Assembly: GCA_963699835.1 (NCBI GenBank)
Contig: CAVOVJ010000012.1
Location: forward strand, 115,181 to 179,180
From: BM003 sp963699835
GTDB lineage: Bacteria > Pseudomonadota > Gammaproteobacteria > Steroidobacterales > BM003
DNA length: 64,000 bases
Direction: 5' to 3'
The notes under the pieces were generated by a model. The model made no database searches, was not told the origin of the DNA, and worked only from the letters and a program-made list of their open reading frames with translations. The first letter of the stretch is position 1, and every line of letters begins with the position of its first letter. Positions 7,851 to 16,423 of the stretch are shown piece after piece. A program made the position numbers and the translations under genes.

Positions 7851-8891
7851 TCAGTCAACTGTCCAGACTTCGCCTGAATGCATCAGCGTTTCAAGGCTGC
7901 CGGGGCCCTTGCGCCGTCGGGCTTCCTCGATCTGGCTGGCCACATGGTCCTCGTAGGTCGGACTTTCGATTGCGCGCAGGACGCCCACCGGGACCGGGAA
8001 CTGGGGATGGTCGATGCCGCTCAGCGCATAGGTGTAGGCATCGTTGTCGGTGGTCTCATCATGCACCACGATGTCAGAGTCGGATGCCTCGGAGCGGGTG
8101 GCAACAGCGAGACGGCTGGTGGCGCCGCGCCCGGTTGCGACGATGACCTTGTCGGCGTCTTTGCCGAAGGCGAGCGGACGGCCATGTTTGAGATACAAGA
8201 GCCGTTCGTCGCGGACCTTGCGATCGGTCAGGTGCTCGAACGCAAAATCGTTGAAGATATTGCAGTTCTGGTAGATTTCGACAAATGCCGAGCCGCGGTG
8301 GCGGGCAGCGCGCAGCAATACCTGCTGCAGGTGTTTCGTGTCCTTATCGATGGTCCGGGCGATGAAAGTTGCGCGTGATGCGCACGCCAGCGAGAGCGGG
8401 TTGAGAGGGTGCGCGATAACGCCGAGCGGGCTGGATTTGGTGCGCTTACCGAACTCGGAAGTCGGCGAGTACTGACCTTTGGTCAGGCCATAAATCCGGT
8501 TGTTGAACAGCAGGATCTTGACATCGAGATTGCGCCGCAATGTGTGGACCAGGTGATTCCCACCGATTGACAGTCCGTCGCCGTCACCGGTGATGACCCA
8601 CACCTGCAGATCGGGCCGTGCGATTTTCAGACCGAGGGCAACAGTTGGCGCGCGGCCATGAATAGTGTGAAATCCATAGGTATTCATGTAGTACGGGAAC
8701 CGGCTCGAGCAGCCTATGCCGGAGACAAATACGATGTCCTCCCGCGCGAGGCCGCTGTCGGCGCAGATCTGCGGCATCATTCTCTGCACCTGCGCAAGAA
8801 TCGAGTAATCACCGCAGCCCGGACACCAGCGTACAGTCTGATCGGATGTAAAATCTTCCCTGCGATATTCAGTATTTGCCGCTTGTGTCAC
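7851..8891 (-). CDS. korB: 2-oxoglutarate/2-oxoacid:ferredoxin oxidoreductase, beta subunit
   Basis: The thiamine-diphosphate-binding beta subunit, 346 residues. Visible features are WCPGCGDYSIL near residue 20, GIGCSSRFPYYM near 58, the TPP/Mg motif GDGDGLSIGGNHL near 97, and NNRIYGLTKGQYSPTS near 127, which is characteristic of Kor-type enzymes. I place the start at a GTG giving MTQAANTEYRREDF, preceded by GGGA. As the DNA reads, this frame continues without a stop into korA, creating an apparent 1021-residue fusion. That is best explained by one extra base in korA. The beta subunit works with KorA to decarboxylate a 2-oxoacid to its acyl-CoA and pass electrons to ferredoxin, probably the downstream FdxA. 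2-Oxoglutarate is the likeliest substrate from family resemblance, not proven here. Confidence 0.85.
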   Translation of the reverse strand: MTQAANTEYRREDFTSDQTVRWCPGCGDYSILAQVQRMMPQICADSGLAREDIVFVSGIGCSSRFPYYMNTYGFHTIHGRAPTVALGLKIARPDLQVWVITGDGDGLSIGGNHLVHTLRRNLDVKILLFNNRIYGLTKGQYSPTSEFGKRTKSSPLGVIAHPLNPLSLACASRATFIARTIDKDTKHLQQVLLRAARHRGSAFVEIYQNCNIFNDFAFEHLTDRKVRDERLLYLKHGRPLAFGKDADKVIVATGRGATSRLAVATRSEASDSDIVVHDETTDNDAYTYALSGIDHPQFPVPVGVLRAIESPTYEDHVASQIEEARRRKGPGSLETLMHSGEVWTVD

Positions 8892-8935
8892 TGTCGTTTC
8901 CCATTGTGTGCCGTGGTCAGTTGCGACGGACCGGC

Positions 8936-10814
8936 TCAGGCGCTCTCGCGCCGGGCCGGACCGGCGCTCAGCATGGAGCGGATGCGTTCGCTGATTTCCG
9001 AAGTCTTGAATGGCTGCCCCTGGATCTTGTTGTAGCCCGGAGATGTCTTTGAGAAATCGCGCGCGCAGCAACAAGCGGAGCTGTCCCGTGTTCATCTCGG
9101 GCACGAGTACCTTGTCAAAGCGGTCCAGTACCGCCCCAAGATTGCGCGGTAGCGGGTTCAGATAACGCAGGTGTGCGGACGCAACCGCGGCGCCTTCCCG
9201 CTGCATGTCCTCACACGCGGTACGGATTGCGCCATAGGTGCTGCCCCAGCCAAGAACCAGCAATTCGCCGGACTGTGGGCCAAGGACTTCGAGTTCGGGA
9301 ATATCGTCTGCGATTCGGTCGATCTTCTCGGCCCGCAGCCTGACCATGTTTTCGTGGTTGAGCGGGTCGTAACTCACCGCGCCACTGCCGTCGGCTTTCT
9401 CGAGGCCACCGATCCGGTGTTCCAGCCCCGGGGTTCCGGGTATCGCCCATGGCCGTGCCAGTGTTTGCGGATCGCGCAGGTAGGGCATATAGGCGGCCGG
9501 GTCCGTCGCGAAGGTTACGTTGATGGGCGCGAGCTCATCCAGTTCGGGTATCCGCCATGGTTCGGAGCCGTTACCGAGGTAACCGTCCGAGAGATAAAAT
9601 ACCGGTGTCATGTACTTGATGGCGATCCTGAATGCCTCGATCGCCATCTCGAAACAATCGGCCGGGCTTTGCGGGGCGATGATGGCAAGCGGGCTTTCTC
9701 CATTGCGTCCGAACATCGCCTGCAGCAAGTCAGCCTGTTCAGTCTTGGTCGGCAAGCCGGTCGAGGGCCCGCCACGCTGCACGTCTACCACAACGACCGG
9801 CAATTCGGTCATGACCGCGAGGTTGAGCGCCTCGGATTTCAGGCAAACGCCGGGTCCGCTGGTCGCGGTTAGCCCGAGAGCGCCACCAAATGCCGCACCG
9901 ATGGCCGCGCCCATTGCGGAAATTTCGTCCTCGCACTGTCCGGCGAGGACACCGAAGTGGCGCAGCCGGGCGAGCTCGTGAAGGATGTCGCTGGCGGGCG
10001 TTATTGGGTAAGAGGCATAGAGGAGCGGGCGGCCACTCAGCTTCGATGCCGCCACGAAGCCCATAGCCGCCGCCGAGTTTCCGGTAATGCGCCGATACTT
10101 GCCGGGAGCGAGATTGGCTTTTTCCACCCGGTAGCGATGCGGCATCAGCCTGATGGTGTCCGCATAGCCGAATCCCGCTTGCAGGGCCAGCTTGTTAGCT
10201 GCCGCCAGCTGCCCATCCGCTGCGCTGAAGCGGGCATCGATAAGTGTCTCGATGACGTCGCAATCGCGGTCACAGAGCCAGCACACGACACCCAGTGTCA
10301 ACATGTTTTTGCATCGCTCAGCTTGTTTTTTGCCGAGTCCGGCAGGCTTGACGGCCTCGAGCGTCAATGTGGTGATAGGCAGGCCGTGCACCGAAAAACC
10401 GGCGAGACTGCCGTCCTCACGGGGGTCGCTGGCGATACCGGCTTTTTTGAATCCTGCTGCAGTAAACGCGTCTTCGTTCAGGATGACAAGACCACCGGGA
10501 ACCAGGTCGGCCAGGTGGACGTGCAGGGCGGCCGGATTCAGCGCGACCAGTACCTGAGGACGATCGCCCGGAGTATGCACGTCGCGCGAACTGAAGTTCA
10601 GCTGAAAACTGCTGACCCCGGGCAGCGTGCCAGCGGGCGCACGAATCTCGGCCGGAAAATCGGGGAGGGTGCTGATGTCATGACCCATTACCGCCGAGTC
10701 CTGGGTAAACAACGAGCCGGTCAACTGCACGCCATCACCGGAATCTCCGGCAAAACGGATGATCACGTTCTCCAGAGACTGGTACCCCGTATCGCCGGGG
10801 GCGGCTGGATTCAT
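8936..10814 (-). CDS. korA: 2-oxoglutarate/2-oxoacid:ferredoxin oxidoreductase, alpha (gamma-alpha fused) subunit (frameshift near 3' end)
   Basis: A 625-residue subunit with an N-terminal gamma domain (VIIRFAGDSGDGVQLTG at ~16-30), then the pyrimidine-binding alpha domain (ITGNSAAAMGFVAASK, YASYPITPASDILHEL, TSGPGVCLKSEALNLA, VVDVQRGGPSTGLPTKTEQ) and the C-terminal domain (VPEMNTGQLRLLLRARFL). The start ATG has AGGAG seven bases upstream. Near the end the frame breaks. Deleting one base of the CCC at 9036-9038 gives SGYNKIQGQPFKTSEISERI, the normal KorA tail, and a TGA at 8936-8938. Without this correction the frame slips into korB. The operon is korA-korB-fdxA. The gamma-alpha fusion itself is normal for this family; the apparent fusion to beta is not. 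Confidence 0.85.
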
Positions 10815-11144
10815 TGGATTACTCCTGCGGCAACGGCTCGAGAATCGGTACCGCGAAATATAGTACTGCTCAGTACGCGAAAGTCGCAATACCTGTCGCA
10901 GCGTTTTCGATCGCAACAGTCTAGTGGTTTTTGCCGCGACGCGGTTTTCCGGGTGGCCTTCAGGAGCAAAAGGATTGCCGGCACATCCCAGCGCGGACGC
11001 GCGCCGCGCATCCCGATCCCGCCAGTCGATCCGGTGCAGTTGGCGGAAGGATCGATCAGGGGAAAATTGATATATGAAAAAGGATTGTAAAAACAGGATC
11101 TAAACAATACAACCAAGAAAAAACATTAACTATGGCTCGGAGTT

Positions 11145-11161
11145 TGTCAGCTAAATTTACA
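11145..11161 (+). promoter_or_regulatory. Candidate enhancer-binding (UAS) site 1
   Basis: TGTCAGCTAAATTTACA has the form TGT-N11-ACA, an imperfect dyad of the kind bound by sigma-54 enhancer-binding proteins. It lies ~120 bp upstream of the sigma-54 promoter, within the usual range for activator sites. A second copy of the pattern begins 55 bp downstream, close to five helical turns, so both would face the same side of the DNA. No binding protein can be assigned. Confidence 0.4.
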
Positions 11162-11199
11162 TAATGAAAAACCGTTTATGGGGTTTTATCCTCATGTGG

Positions 11200-11216
11200 C
11201 GTCGGGATTCTTTACA
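11200..11216 (+). promoter_or_regulatory. Candidate enhancer-binding (UAS) site 2
   Basis: CGTCGGGATTCTTTACA shares GTC-x-G and TTTACA(T) with site 1 at the same spacing. It lies ~65 bp upstream of the -24 box. Its first base departs from the TGT-N11-ACA pattern. Being a repeat of site 1 in correct phase supports a regulatory role, but only by inference. Confidence 0.4.
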
Positions 11217-11280
11217 TTCACTTCAGCACTAATCTGAGACCAAAGCTGTAAGTCACTGAGGAATATATGAAGATTGGTTG

Positions 11281-11296
11281 TGGCACGGTTGTTGCT
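11281..11296 (+). promoter_or_regulatory. Sigma-54 (RpoN) promoter, -24/-12 type
   Basis: TGGCACGGTTGTTGCT matches the RpoN consensus TGGCACG-N4-TTGCW at every conserved position, including the invariant GG and GC with correct spacing. Transcription would start near 11307 and run rightward. No protein gene starts within the next 150 bp, and an intrinsic terminator follows at 11452-11475, so the direct product would be a short RNA. Confidence 0.72.
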
Positions 11297-11306
11297 TGTA
11301 GTATAG

Positions 11307-11475
11307 CGCCGAACGTTTGACGGCCCATATCCGTAAAGCGCCCGGCAAGCTCTCGAAAGAACCAAGGAAGAACCAAGAACGAACTGGCAAAAATAATAAT
11401 AATGCAGTCCAAATCTGCCGATAAGAAAAACAACAACCCTGCAGACCCATGCCCCGCTAACGCGGGGTTTTTTTT
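11307..11475 (+). ncRNA. Putative sigma-54-dependent small RNA
   Basis: The transcript is inferred to start ~11 bp after the -12 element of a near-perfect RpoN promoter and to end at a GC-rich hairpin with eight T residues, giving about 165-170 nt. The interior is A-rich with a repeated GAACCAAG and has no convincing coding frame. The only ATG frame (11402, 26 codons) lacks a ribosome-binding site and reads through the terminator hairpin. It could instead be a leader controlling thrA, whose start lies 170 bp beyond the terminator, or the remnant of a lost sigma-54-dependent gene. The RNA itself is not shown by sequence alone. Confidence 0.45.
11452..11475 (+). terminator. Rho-independent terminator
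   Basis: CCCCGC-taac-GCGGGG forms a 6-bp GC stem with a 4-nt loop, followed directly by eight T residues on the + strand. This is a textbook intrinsic terminator. It lies in noncoding DNA upstream of thrA and matches the direction of the sigma-54 promoter at 11281. Confidence 0.85.
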
Positions 11476-11644
11476 GCGCTGATTTTATTGCGGCGGGACC
11501 CTTCCCGATCGCTGCGCCTGCGTTCTACAATCGTGCCCTCACCGTGCGTGGGTGACATTTCCATTCATTCTGCCTGGCCGCCGCGAGTCCGGGGTGGCGC
11601 GGGTAGTGTGTGTCAGGGTTGCAGGCGAAGAGGGGCGGGCCGCC

Positions 11645-14119
11645 ATGATCGAGCGCCGATGGCGCATACACAAGTTCGGGGGCACGAGCCTTGCCGATGC
11701 GGAACGATTCCGGCAAGTCAGCGAGATTTTGCGGGCGCAGGGGGATCCGCGTCAGGCCGTCGTGGTATCGGCTGCGGCCGGCGTCACTGATGCCTTGCTC
11801 GATCTGGTCAGCCAGGCCCAGCGTGGCGGCGACGTCGATGCGATGCTCCATGCGCTGGCACAGCGCCATATCGATCTCGCCGACGAGTTGTTGGCGGCAG
11901 AGCAGCGCGCTGACTATGCACAGGTAATCGACAACGACACTGGCGATCTGCGCGAGATTCTGCGTGCGGCGGCCTTGTTGAAGTCGTCCGATCGCGGAAT
12001 TCGCGACGTGGTATCGGGATACGGCGAGCTTTGGTCGGCGCAGCTTCTTGGCGCGCAACTGGGCGCACGGGTCGGGGCGGATCGGGTCCGCTGGCTCGAC
12101 GCACGCACCGTTCTGACAATAGACCAGCACGAGCTCGGACCGGTCGTTGACTGGGAGGCGAGCCAGCAGGCGCTGCAGCAGCAGTTGGCATCTGATTCTT
12201 CCGACATCATTGTTGTGACGGGTTACATCGCATCGGATCGAAACGGGGTACAGACGACACTGGGGCGCAACGGCAGTGATTACTCTGCATCGATCTTCGG
12301 AGCGTTGCTCGAGGCTACCGAGATTACGATCTGGACCGATGTCGATGGCGTGATGAGTGCCGACCCACGGCGGGTCCCCGATGCCGCGGTCATCCATTCG
12401 CTGTCGTACAACGAGGCAATGGAGCTTGCCTATTTCGGTGCCAAGGTAATCCATCCTCAGACGATGGCGCCGGCAATTGCAAAGCAAGTGCCAATTGTCA
12501 TTCGCAATACCTTCGATCCGGCGCAGCCCGGCAGCCGGATTGCGGCGGTCACCGAACCCGATGGCCAGGTGAAGGGGATTACCAGCATCGACGGGATCGC
12601 GCTGATCAATCTCGAGGGCGCCGGGATGATCGGCGTGCCGGGTACGGCCGATCGGCTGTTTCACGCGTTGCACGAGGCGGGCATCTCGGTCGTTCTGATT
12701 TCTCAGGCCAGCTCCGAGCACTCGATCTGCGTGGCGGTTCCGGAGGTTGCCGCGGACCGCGCCCATGCCGTCGTTCGGCGGGCGTTCGATGTCGAGCTGC
12801 GCGATGGCCAGATTCAGAACGTGGAAGTGACACGCTCGGCCAGCGTGCTTGCTGTGGTCGGGGATGGCATGGCGGGAACGCCGGGTGTCGCGGCGAAGGT
12901 GTTCGGCGCTCTCGGAGAATCGGCGGTCAATATTCGCGCGATTGCCCAGGGTTCGTCGGAACGCAATATTTCGGCGGTGATTGACAGTGCCGACGCCACT
13001 CGCGCGTTACGTGCTGTACATGCCGGCTTTTATCTTTCTCCGCAGACCATTTCCATCGGCCTGATCGGGCCGGGTAACGTCGGCGCCGCGTTGATTGGCC
13101 AGATCGCGGGTGAACAGCGCCGATTACGGGAGGAGAACAACGTCGATCTGCGGATGCGCGGATTGCTATCACGCAGCAGGATGTTGCTGGGTGAGCGCGC
13201 ACTCGATCTGAGCAACTGGCGCGACCAGCTCGCCGGCTCGGAACTGGATGCCGACATCGACCGCTTCGTTGACCATATCCATGCCGATTATTTGCCGCAC
13301 GCGGTAGTCATCGATTGCAGCGCCAGTGCCGGCCCGGCCGCGCACTATGAGCAATGGCTGCGGCAGGGCGTTCATGTGATAACTCCGAACAAACTTGCCA
13401 ATAGCGGACCCTATGACTATTACCGGCGGTTGCGCCATGCGCGCCGCAGTGGCAGCGTTCATTTCCTGTACGAGACGAATGTTGGTGCCGGCCTGCCGGT
13501 AATACAGACGGTCAGAGATCTCATACAGACCGGTGACGAAATCGAGCGGGTCGAAGGCGTGTTCTCCGGAACGCTGGCCTATCTGTTCAACCGCTTCGAC
13601 GGGACTCGCCCGTTTTCCGCTATCGTGCAGGAGGCCCGCGCGAAAGGATTCACCGAGCCGGATCCGCGTGACGATCTGTCGGGCATGGATGTTGCGCGCA
13701 AACTGATCATCCTTGCGCGCGAGGCCGGCCGGGAGATCGAGTTGTCGGATGTCACCATCGAATCGCTGGTTCCGGCCGAACTTGTCGAAGGCACCGTCGA
13801 TCAGTTTCTCGCCGGATTGCCGCCCCACGATGCAAAGATGAAGACGCTTCATGAATCTGCTCGGGATGCCGGCCAGGTTTTGCGTTACGTGGGCCGGCTC
13901 CATTCTGACGGGCATGCCACGGTCGGGCTCGAGCGTATCGACCGGAGTCATCCGCTTGCCTCCATCAGCCTTACCGACAATGTCATTCAGTTCACTACCC
14001 GGCGTTACTGCGATAACCCGCTGATCGTGCGCGGACCGGGTGCGGGTCCGGATGTGACAGCGGCTGGCGTTTTCGCCGACCTGTTGCGGTTGGCCTCCTA
14101 TCTCGGGGCAGCGTTGTAG
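11645..14119 (+). CDS. thrA: Bifunctional aspartokinase / homoserine dehydrogenase I
   Basis: An 824-residue fusion catalysing the first and third steps of threonine synthesis: ATP-dependent phosphorylation of aspartate and NAD(P)H reduction of aspartate semialdehyde to homoserine. The kinase domain (residues 1-~290) has IHKFGGTSLAD at the N-terminus, GRNGSDYSAS and TDVDGVMSADPR. Two ACT regulatory domains follow (~310-460; GIALINLEGAGMIGVPG, and AVVGDGMAGTPGVAAKVF). The dehydrogenase domain from ~470 has IGLIGPGNVGAALI (Rossmann), TPNKLANSGPYDYYR, ETNVGAGLPVI, GVFSGTLAYLFN and DPRDDLSGMDVARK. Length and order match ThrA of gammaproteobacteria, with no break. The ATG chosen gives MIERRWRIHKFGG. 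Its TAG abuts the ATG of thrB, so thrABC is one operon. End-product control through the ACT domains is expected from the family. Confidence 0.95.
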   Translation: MIERRWRIHKFGGTSLADAERFRQVSEILRAQGDPRQAVVVSAAAGVTDALLDLVSQAQRGGDVDAMLHALAQRHIDLADELLAAEQRADYAQVIDNDTGDLREILRAAALLKSSDRGIRDVVSGYGELWSAQLLGAQLGARVGADRVRWLDARTVLTIDQHELGPVVDWEASQQALQQQLASDSSDIIVVTGYIASDRNGVQTTLGRNGSDYSASIFGALLEATEITIWTDVDGVMSADPRRVPDAAVIHSLSYNEAMELAYFGAKVIHPQTMAPAIAKQVPIVIRNTFDPAQPGSRIAAVTEPDGQVKGITSIDGIALINLEGAGMIGVPGTADRLFHALHEAGISVVLISQASSEHSICVAVPEVAADRAHAVVRRAFDVELRDGQIQNVEVTRSASVLAVVGDGMAGTPGVAAKVFGALGESAVNIRAIAQGSSERNISAVIDSADATRALRAVHAGFYLSPQTISIGLIGPGNVGAALIGQIAGEQRRLREENNVDLRMRGLLSRSRMLLGERALDLSNWRDQLAGSELDADIDRFVDHIHADYLPHAVVIDCSASAGPAAHYEQWLRQGVHVITPNKLANSGPYDYYRRLRHARRSGSVHFLYETNVGAGLPVIQTVRDLIQTGDEIERVEGVFSGTLAYLFNRFDGTRPFSAIVQEARAKGFTEPDPRDDLSGMDVARKLIILAREAGREIELSDVTIESLVPAELVEGTVDQFLAGLPPHDAKMKTLHESARDAGQVLRYVGRLHSDGHATVGLERIDRSHPLASISLTDNVIQFTTRRYCDNPLIVRGPGAGPDVTAAGVFADLLRLASYLGAAL

Positions 14120-15072
14120 ATGGGTATCCGATACCAGGCTCGTGCCTTTGCGCCTGCCTCGGTCGGCAATGTCGGTGTCGGATTCGACATTCTCGGTCAT
14201 GCGCTGGATGCAGTGGGCGACGCCGTCGTGGCTATCCGCAGCGACGATCCGGGTGTTTCGGTAGCCGCAATTTCCGGCGTCGTCGAAAATCTGCCGACCG
14301 TTGTTGAGAGCAACACTGCCGGCAGGGCAGTGCAGTCGATGTGGGACGCGCTGGAGCCGGGATTCGGTGTGACGTTGTCGATCGAAAAAGGCATTCCGCT
14401 GGGCTCGGGCATGGGCGGCTCGGCGGCCTCCGCGGTCGCGGCGGTGGTTGCGGCAAATGCCTTGCTGCCGCGTGCCGCTCGACCTTGCCGGATTATTCCG
14501 CCACGCTTTGGTGGGCGAGGCGGTCGCAAGCGGCAGTGTCCATGCCGACAATGTCGCGGCGAGCCTGTTCGGCGGACTCGTTTACGCGTATGTCGGTGGC
14601 GAATCCGACATGCGTTATGCCAGGTTGCCCGTCCCGGCGGGTCTGCGCTGCGTACTGGTGCATCCGGCGTGCGAGGTACACACACGCGATGCACGGCAGG
14701 CGCTGGGCGCGAACCGTAAATCTGACGACACTGGTCGAGCATAGCGCCAATCTCGCGGGCGTTATTCTGGCGTGTCACAGCGGTGACCTGGCATTACTGC
14801 GGCAAAGTCTCACTGACGTTCTGATCGAGCCGCAACGCGCACATCTCGTGCCGGGGTTCGCGAGAGTCAAAGAGGCGGCCATGGCTGCGGGCGGGGTGGG
14901 TTGTTCGCTGTCGGGCAGCGGCCCGAGTGTGTTTGCATGGGCGGAAGCGGATGCGGCGAGTCAGGTCACGGCGGCCATGTCGGAGGCATTTGCCAGTGCG
15001 GGAATGACGTGCGACGCCTGGGTCTCGCCGATCGATGCCCCGGGGGCACGGTTGACGGAGCATATGGGATGA
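14120..15072 (+). CDS. thrB: Homoserine kinase (two frameshifts)
   Basis: GHMP-family kinase that phosphorylates homoserine to O-phosphohomoserine. Family motifs are spread over three frames: FAPASVGNVGVGFDILGHAL and IPLGSGMGGSAASAVAA (ATP-binding loop) in the first, LAGLFRHALVGEAVASGSVHADNVA (quoted in part) in the second, and GGVGCSLSGSGPSVFAW in the third. Deleting one base near 14468-14476 and one G from the GGG at 14705-14707 restores a 316-residue protein of normal length (953 nt = 3n+2). Because the conserved sequence is intact on both sides of each break, error is likelier than decay. The gene starts immediately after the thrA stop and overlaps the thrC start (ATGA). Confidence 0.88.
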
Positions 15073-16367
15073 AGTTTCGCAGTACGCGCGACCCGGTGTC
15101 CACGACTGATTTTTGCACGGCGCTCGAGCGCGGCATCGCGCCGGACGGGGGCCTGTATGTTCCGGTCAGCCTGCCGCGACTGGCGCTTGAAGATTTCGAT
15201 GCTTGCGAAACGCTGCCCGATATCGCCGAGCGTCTGTTGCAACCGTTTTTGCACGCTTCGGAGCTGGCGCCGGCGCTCCCGCAAATCTGTGCGGAAGCAT
15301 TCTCGTTTCCAATTCCGCTTGTCGAGCTCCAGCCCGCGCCGGAACGGTTGTCGGTTCTCGAGTTGTTCCATGGGCCGACTGCAGCGTTCAAGGATGTTGG
15401 CGCGCGTTTTCTTGCGGCATCGCTCGAGCGGATGAATGCAGACCGCGAACGGCCTCTGACCATCCTTGTCGCAACATCTGGTGACACCGGCGGCGCCGTG
15501 GCCGCCGCGTTTCACGGCCGTCCCAACGTTCGTGTCGTTGTTCTCTATCCGCTCGGGCTGGTTTCGCCGCGCCAGGAAAAACAACTGACCTGCTGGGGCG
15601 GTAACGTGAAAACGCTGGCGGTGGAAGGGAGTTTCGATGATTGCCAGCGCCTGGTGAAACAGGCTTTCGCCGATCCGGCGCTGCGCGAGGCGCACCGGCT
15701 TAGTTCGGCCAACAGCATCAGTATCGGGCGGCTGTTGCCGCAGGCGGTCTATTACGCGCTTGCGAGTCTGTCGCTGTGGCGCAGCGAGGGCCGACGTCCG
15801 GGATTCATTATTCCGACCGGAAATCTCGGCAATGCGCAGGCCTGTATCTGGGCGAGATCGATGGGGTTGCCGATCGCAGATGTCGTCCTCGCGACCAACG
15901 CCAATCGGCCGATTCCTGATTTCCTCGAGAGCGGCGAGTGGCGTCCGCGCGAAAGTATGGCGACTCTCGCTTCTGCGATGGATGTCGGCAATCCGAGTAA
16001 CATGGAACGACTGCGCTGGCAGTTCAACGACGATATCGATGCCTTGCGTGCTTCAGTCAGTGCGGTGTCGGTTGACGATCAGCAGATCCGCGAAGAAATC
16101 TCCGCCGACTTTCGCCTTGACGGCAGCGTGTGGTGTCCGCACACGGCCACGGCGATGTGGGCTTACCGGCACCTTTCGGAGAAGCGGCGGGCAGATCGGC
16201 ACTGGGTTGTGGCGGCGACCGCGCACCCGGCCAAGTTCGAAGAGATCGTCGAGCCTCTGATTGGGCGTAACGTGGAGATACCCGAACAGCTTGCTGCGCT
16301 TCTGGATATGCCTGGCGCCGCACCACGGATCGCTCCGGAGCTGGATCGACTAGCTGAGAATTTATAG
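15069..16367 (+). CDS. thrC: Threonine synthase
   Basis: PLP enzyme converting O-phosphohomoserine to threonine, the last step of the pathway. The 432-residue product starts MKFRSTRDPVSTTDFC with its ATG overlapping the thrB stop. It shows FHGPTAAFKDVGARFL, with the PLP lysine, near residue 107. The phosphate-binding loop ATSGDTGGAVAAAF is near 137, and PTGNLGNAQA with AMDVGNPSNMERL lie in the large domain. Length and motifs match the E. coli-type enzyme. It closes the thrABC operon. Confidence 0.95.
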   Translation: MKFRSTRDPVSTTDFCTALERGIAPDGGLYVPVSLPRLALEDFDACETLPDIAERLLQPFLHASELAPALPQICAEAFSFPIPLVELQPAPERLSVLELFHGPTAAFKDVGARFLAASLERMNADRERPLTILVATSGDTGGAVAAAFHGRPNVRVVVLYPLGLVSPRQEKQLTCWGGNVKTLAVEGSFDDCQRLVKQAFADPALREAHRLSSANSISIGRLLPQAVYYALASLSLWRSEGRRPGFIIPTGNLGNAQACIWARSMGLPIADVVLATNANRPIPDFLESGEWRPRESMATLASAMDVGNPSNMERLRWQFNDDIDALRASVSAVSVDDQQIREEISADFRLDGSVWCPHTATAMWAYRHLSEKRRADRHWVVAATAHPAKFEEIVEPLIGRNVEIPEQLAALLDMPGAAPRIAPELDRLAENL

Positions 16368-16423
16368 CGATAAAGAACTGAAAAATCAATAGTATAGGAA
16401 GCATATTTGACAGAGCAGTAGAA

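Larger units (their letters stand above)
10815..11644. other. Long gene-free region between korA and thrA
   Basis: About 830 bases with no credible protein gene. The left half (to ~10990) is the 5' region of leftward korA. From ~11050 the base composition becomes AT-rich, unlike the surrounding DNA. This part carries two TGT/CGT-N11-ACA elements, a near-consensus sigma-54 promoter, an A-rich stretch with a short direct repeat (GAACCAAG at 11359 and 11370) and an intrinsic terminator, all listed separately. The remaining ~170 bases lead to thrA. Confidence 0.6.

Noticed and set aside
7851..10916. Natural KorA-KorB fusion enzyme
   Set aside because: The linker has no homology, while the alternative frame carries the normal KorA C-terminus and a stop codon. 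A one-base insertion explains it.
11402..11482. Small ORF inside the sigma-54 transcript, considered as a leader peptide for thrABC attenuation
   Set aside because: It has no Thr or Ile codons, no ribosome-binding site, and reads into the terminator stem.
11525..12766. 413-residue open frame antisense to thrA
   Set aside because: High-GC antisense shadow; the translation is Arg/Ala/Asp-rich without domains and thrA on the other strand is fully supported.
14120..15072. Programmed frameshifting in thrB
   Set aside because: Two separate breaks, no slippery site with stimulatory structure recognised, and the same kind of one-base excess recurs in many unrelated genes of the window.
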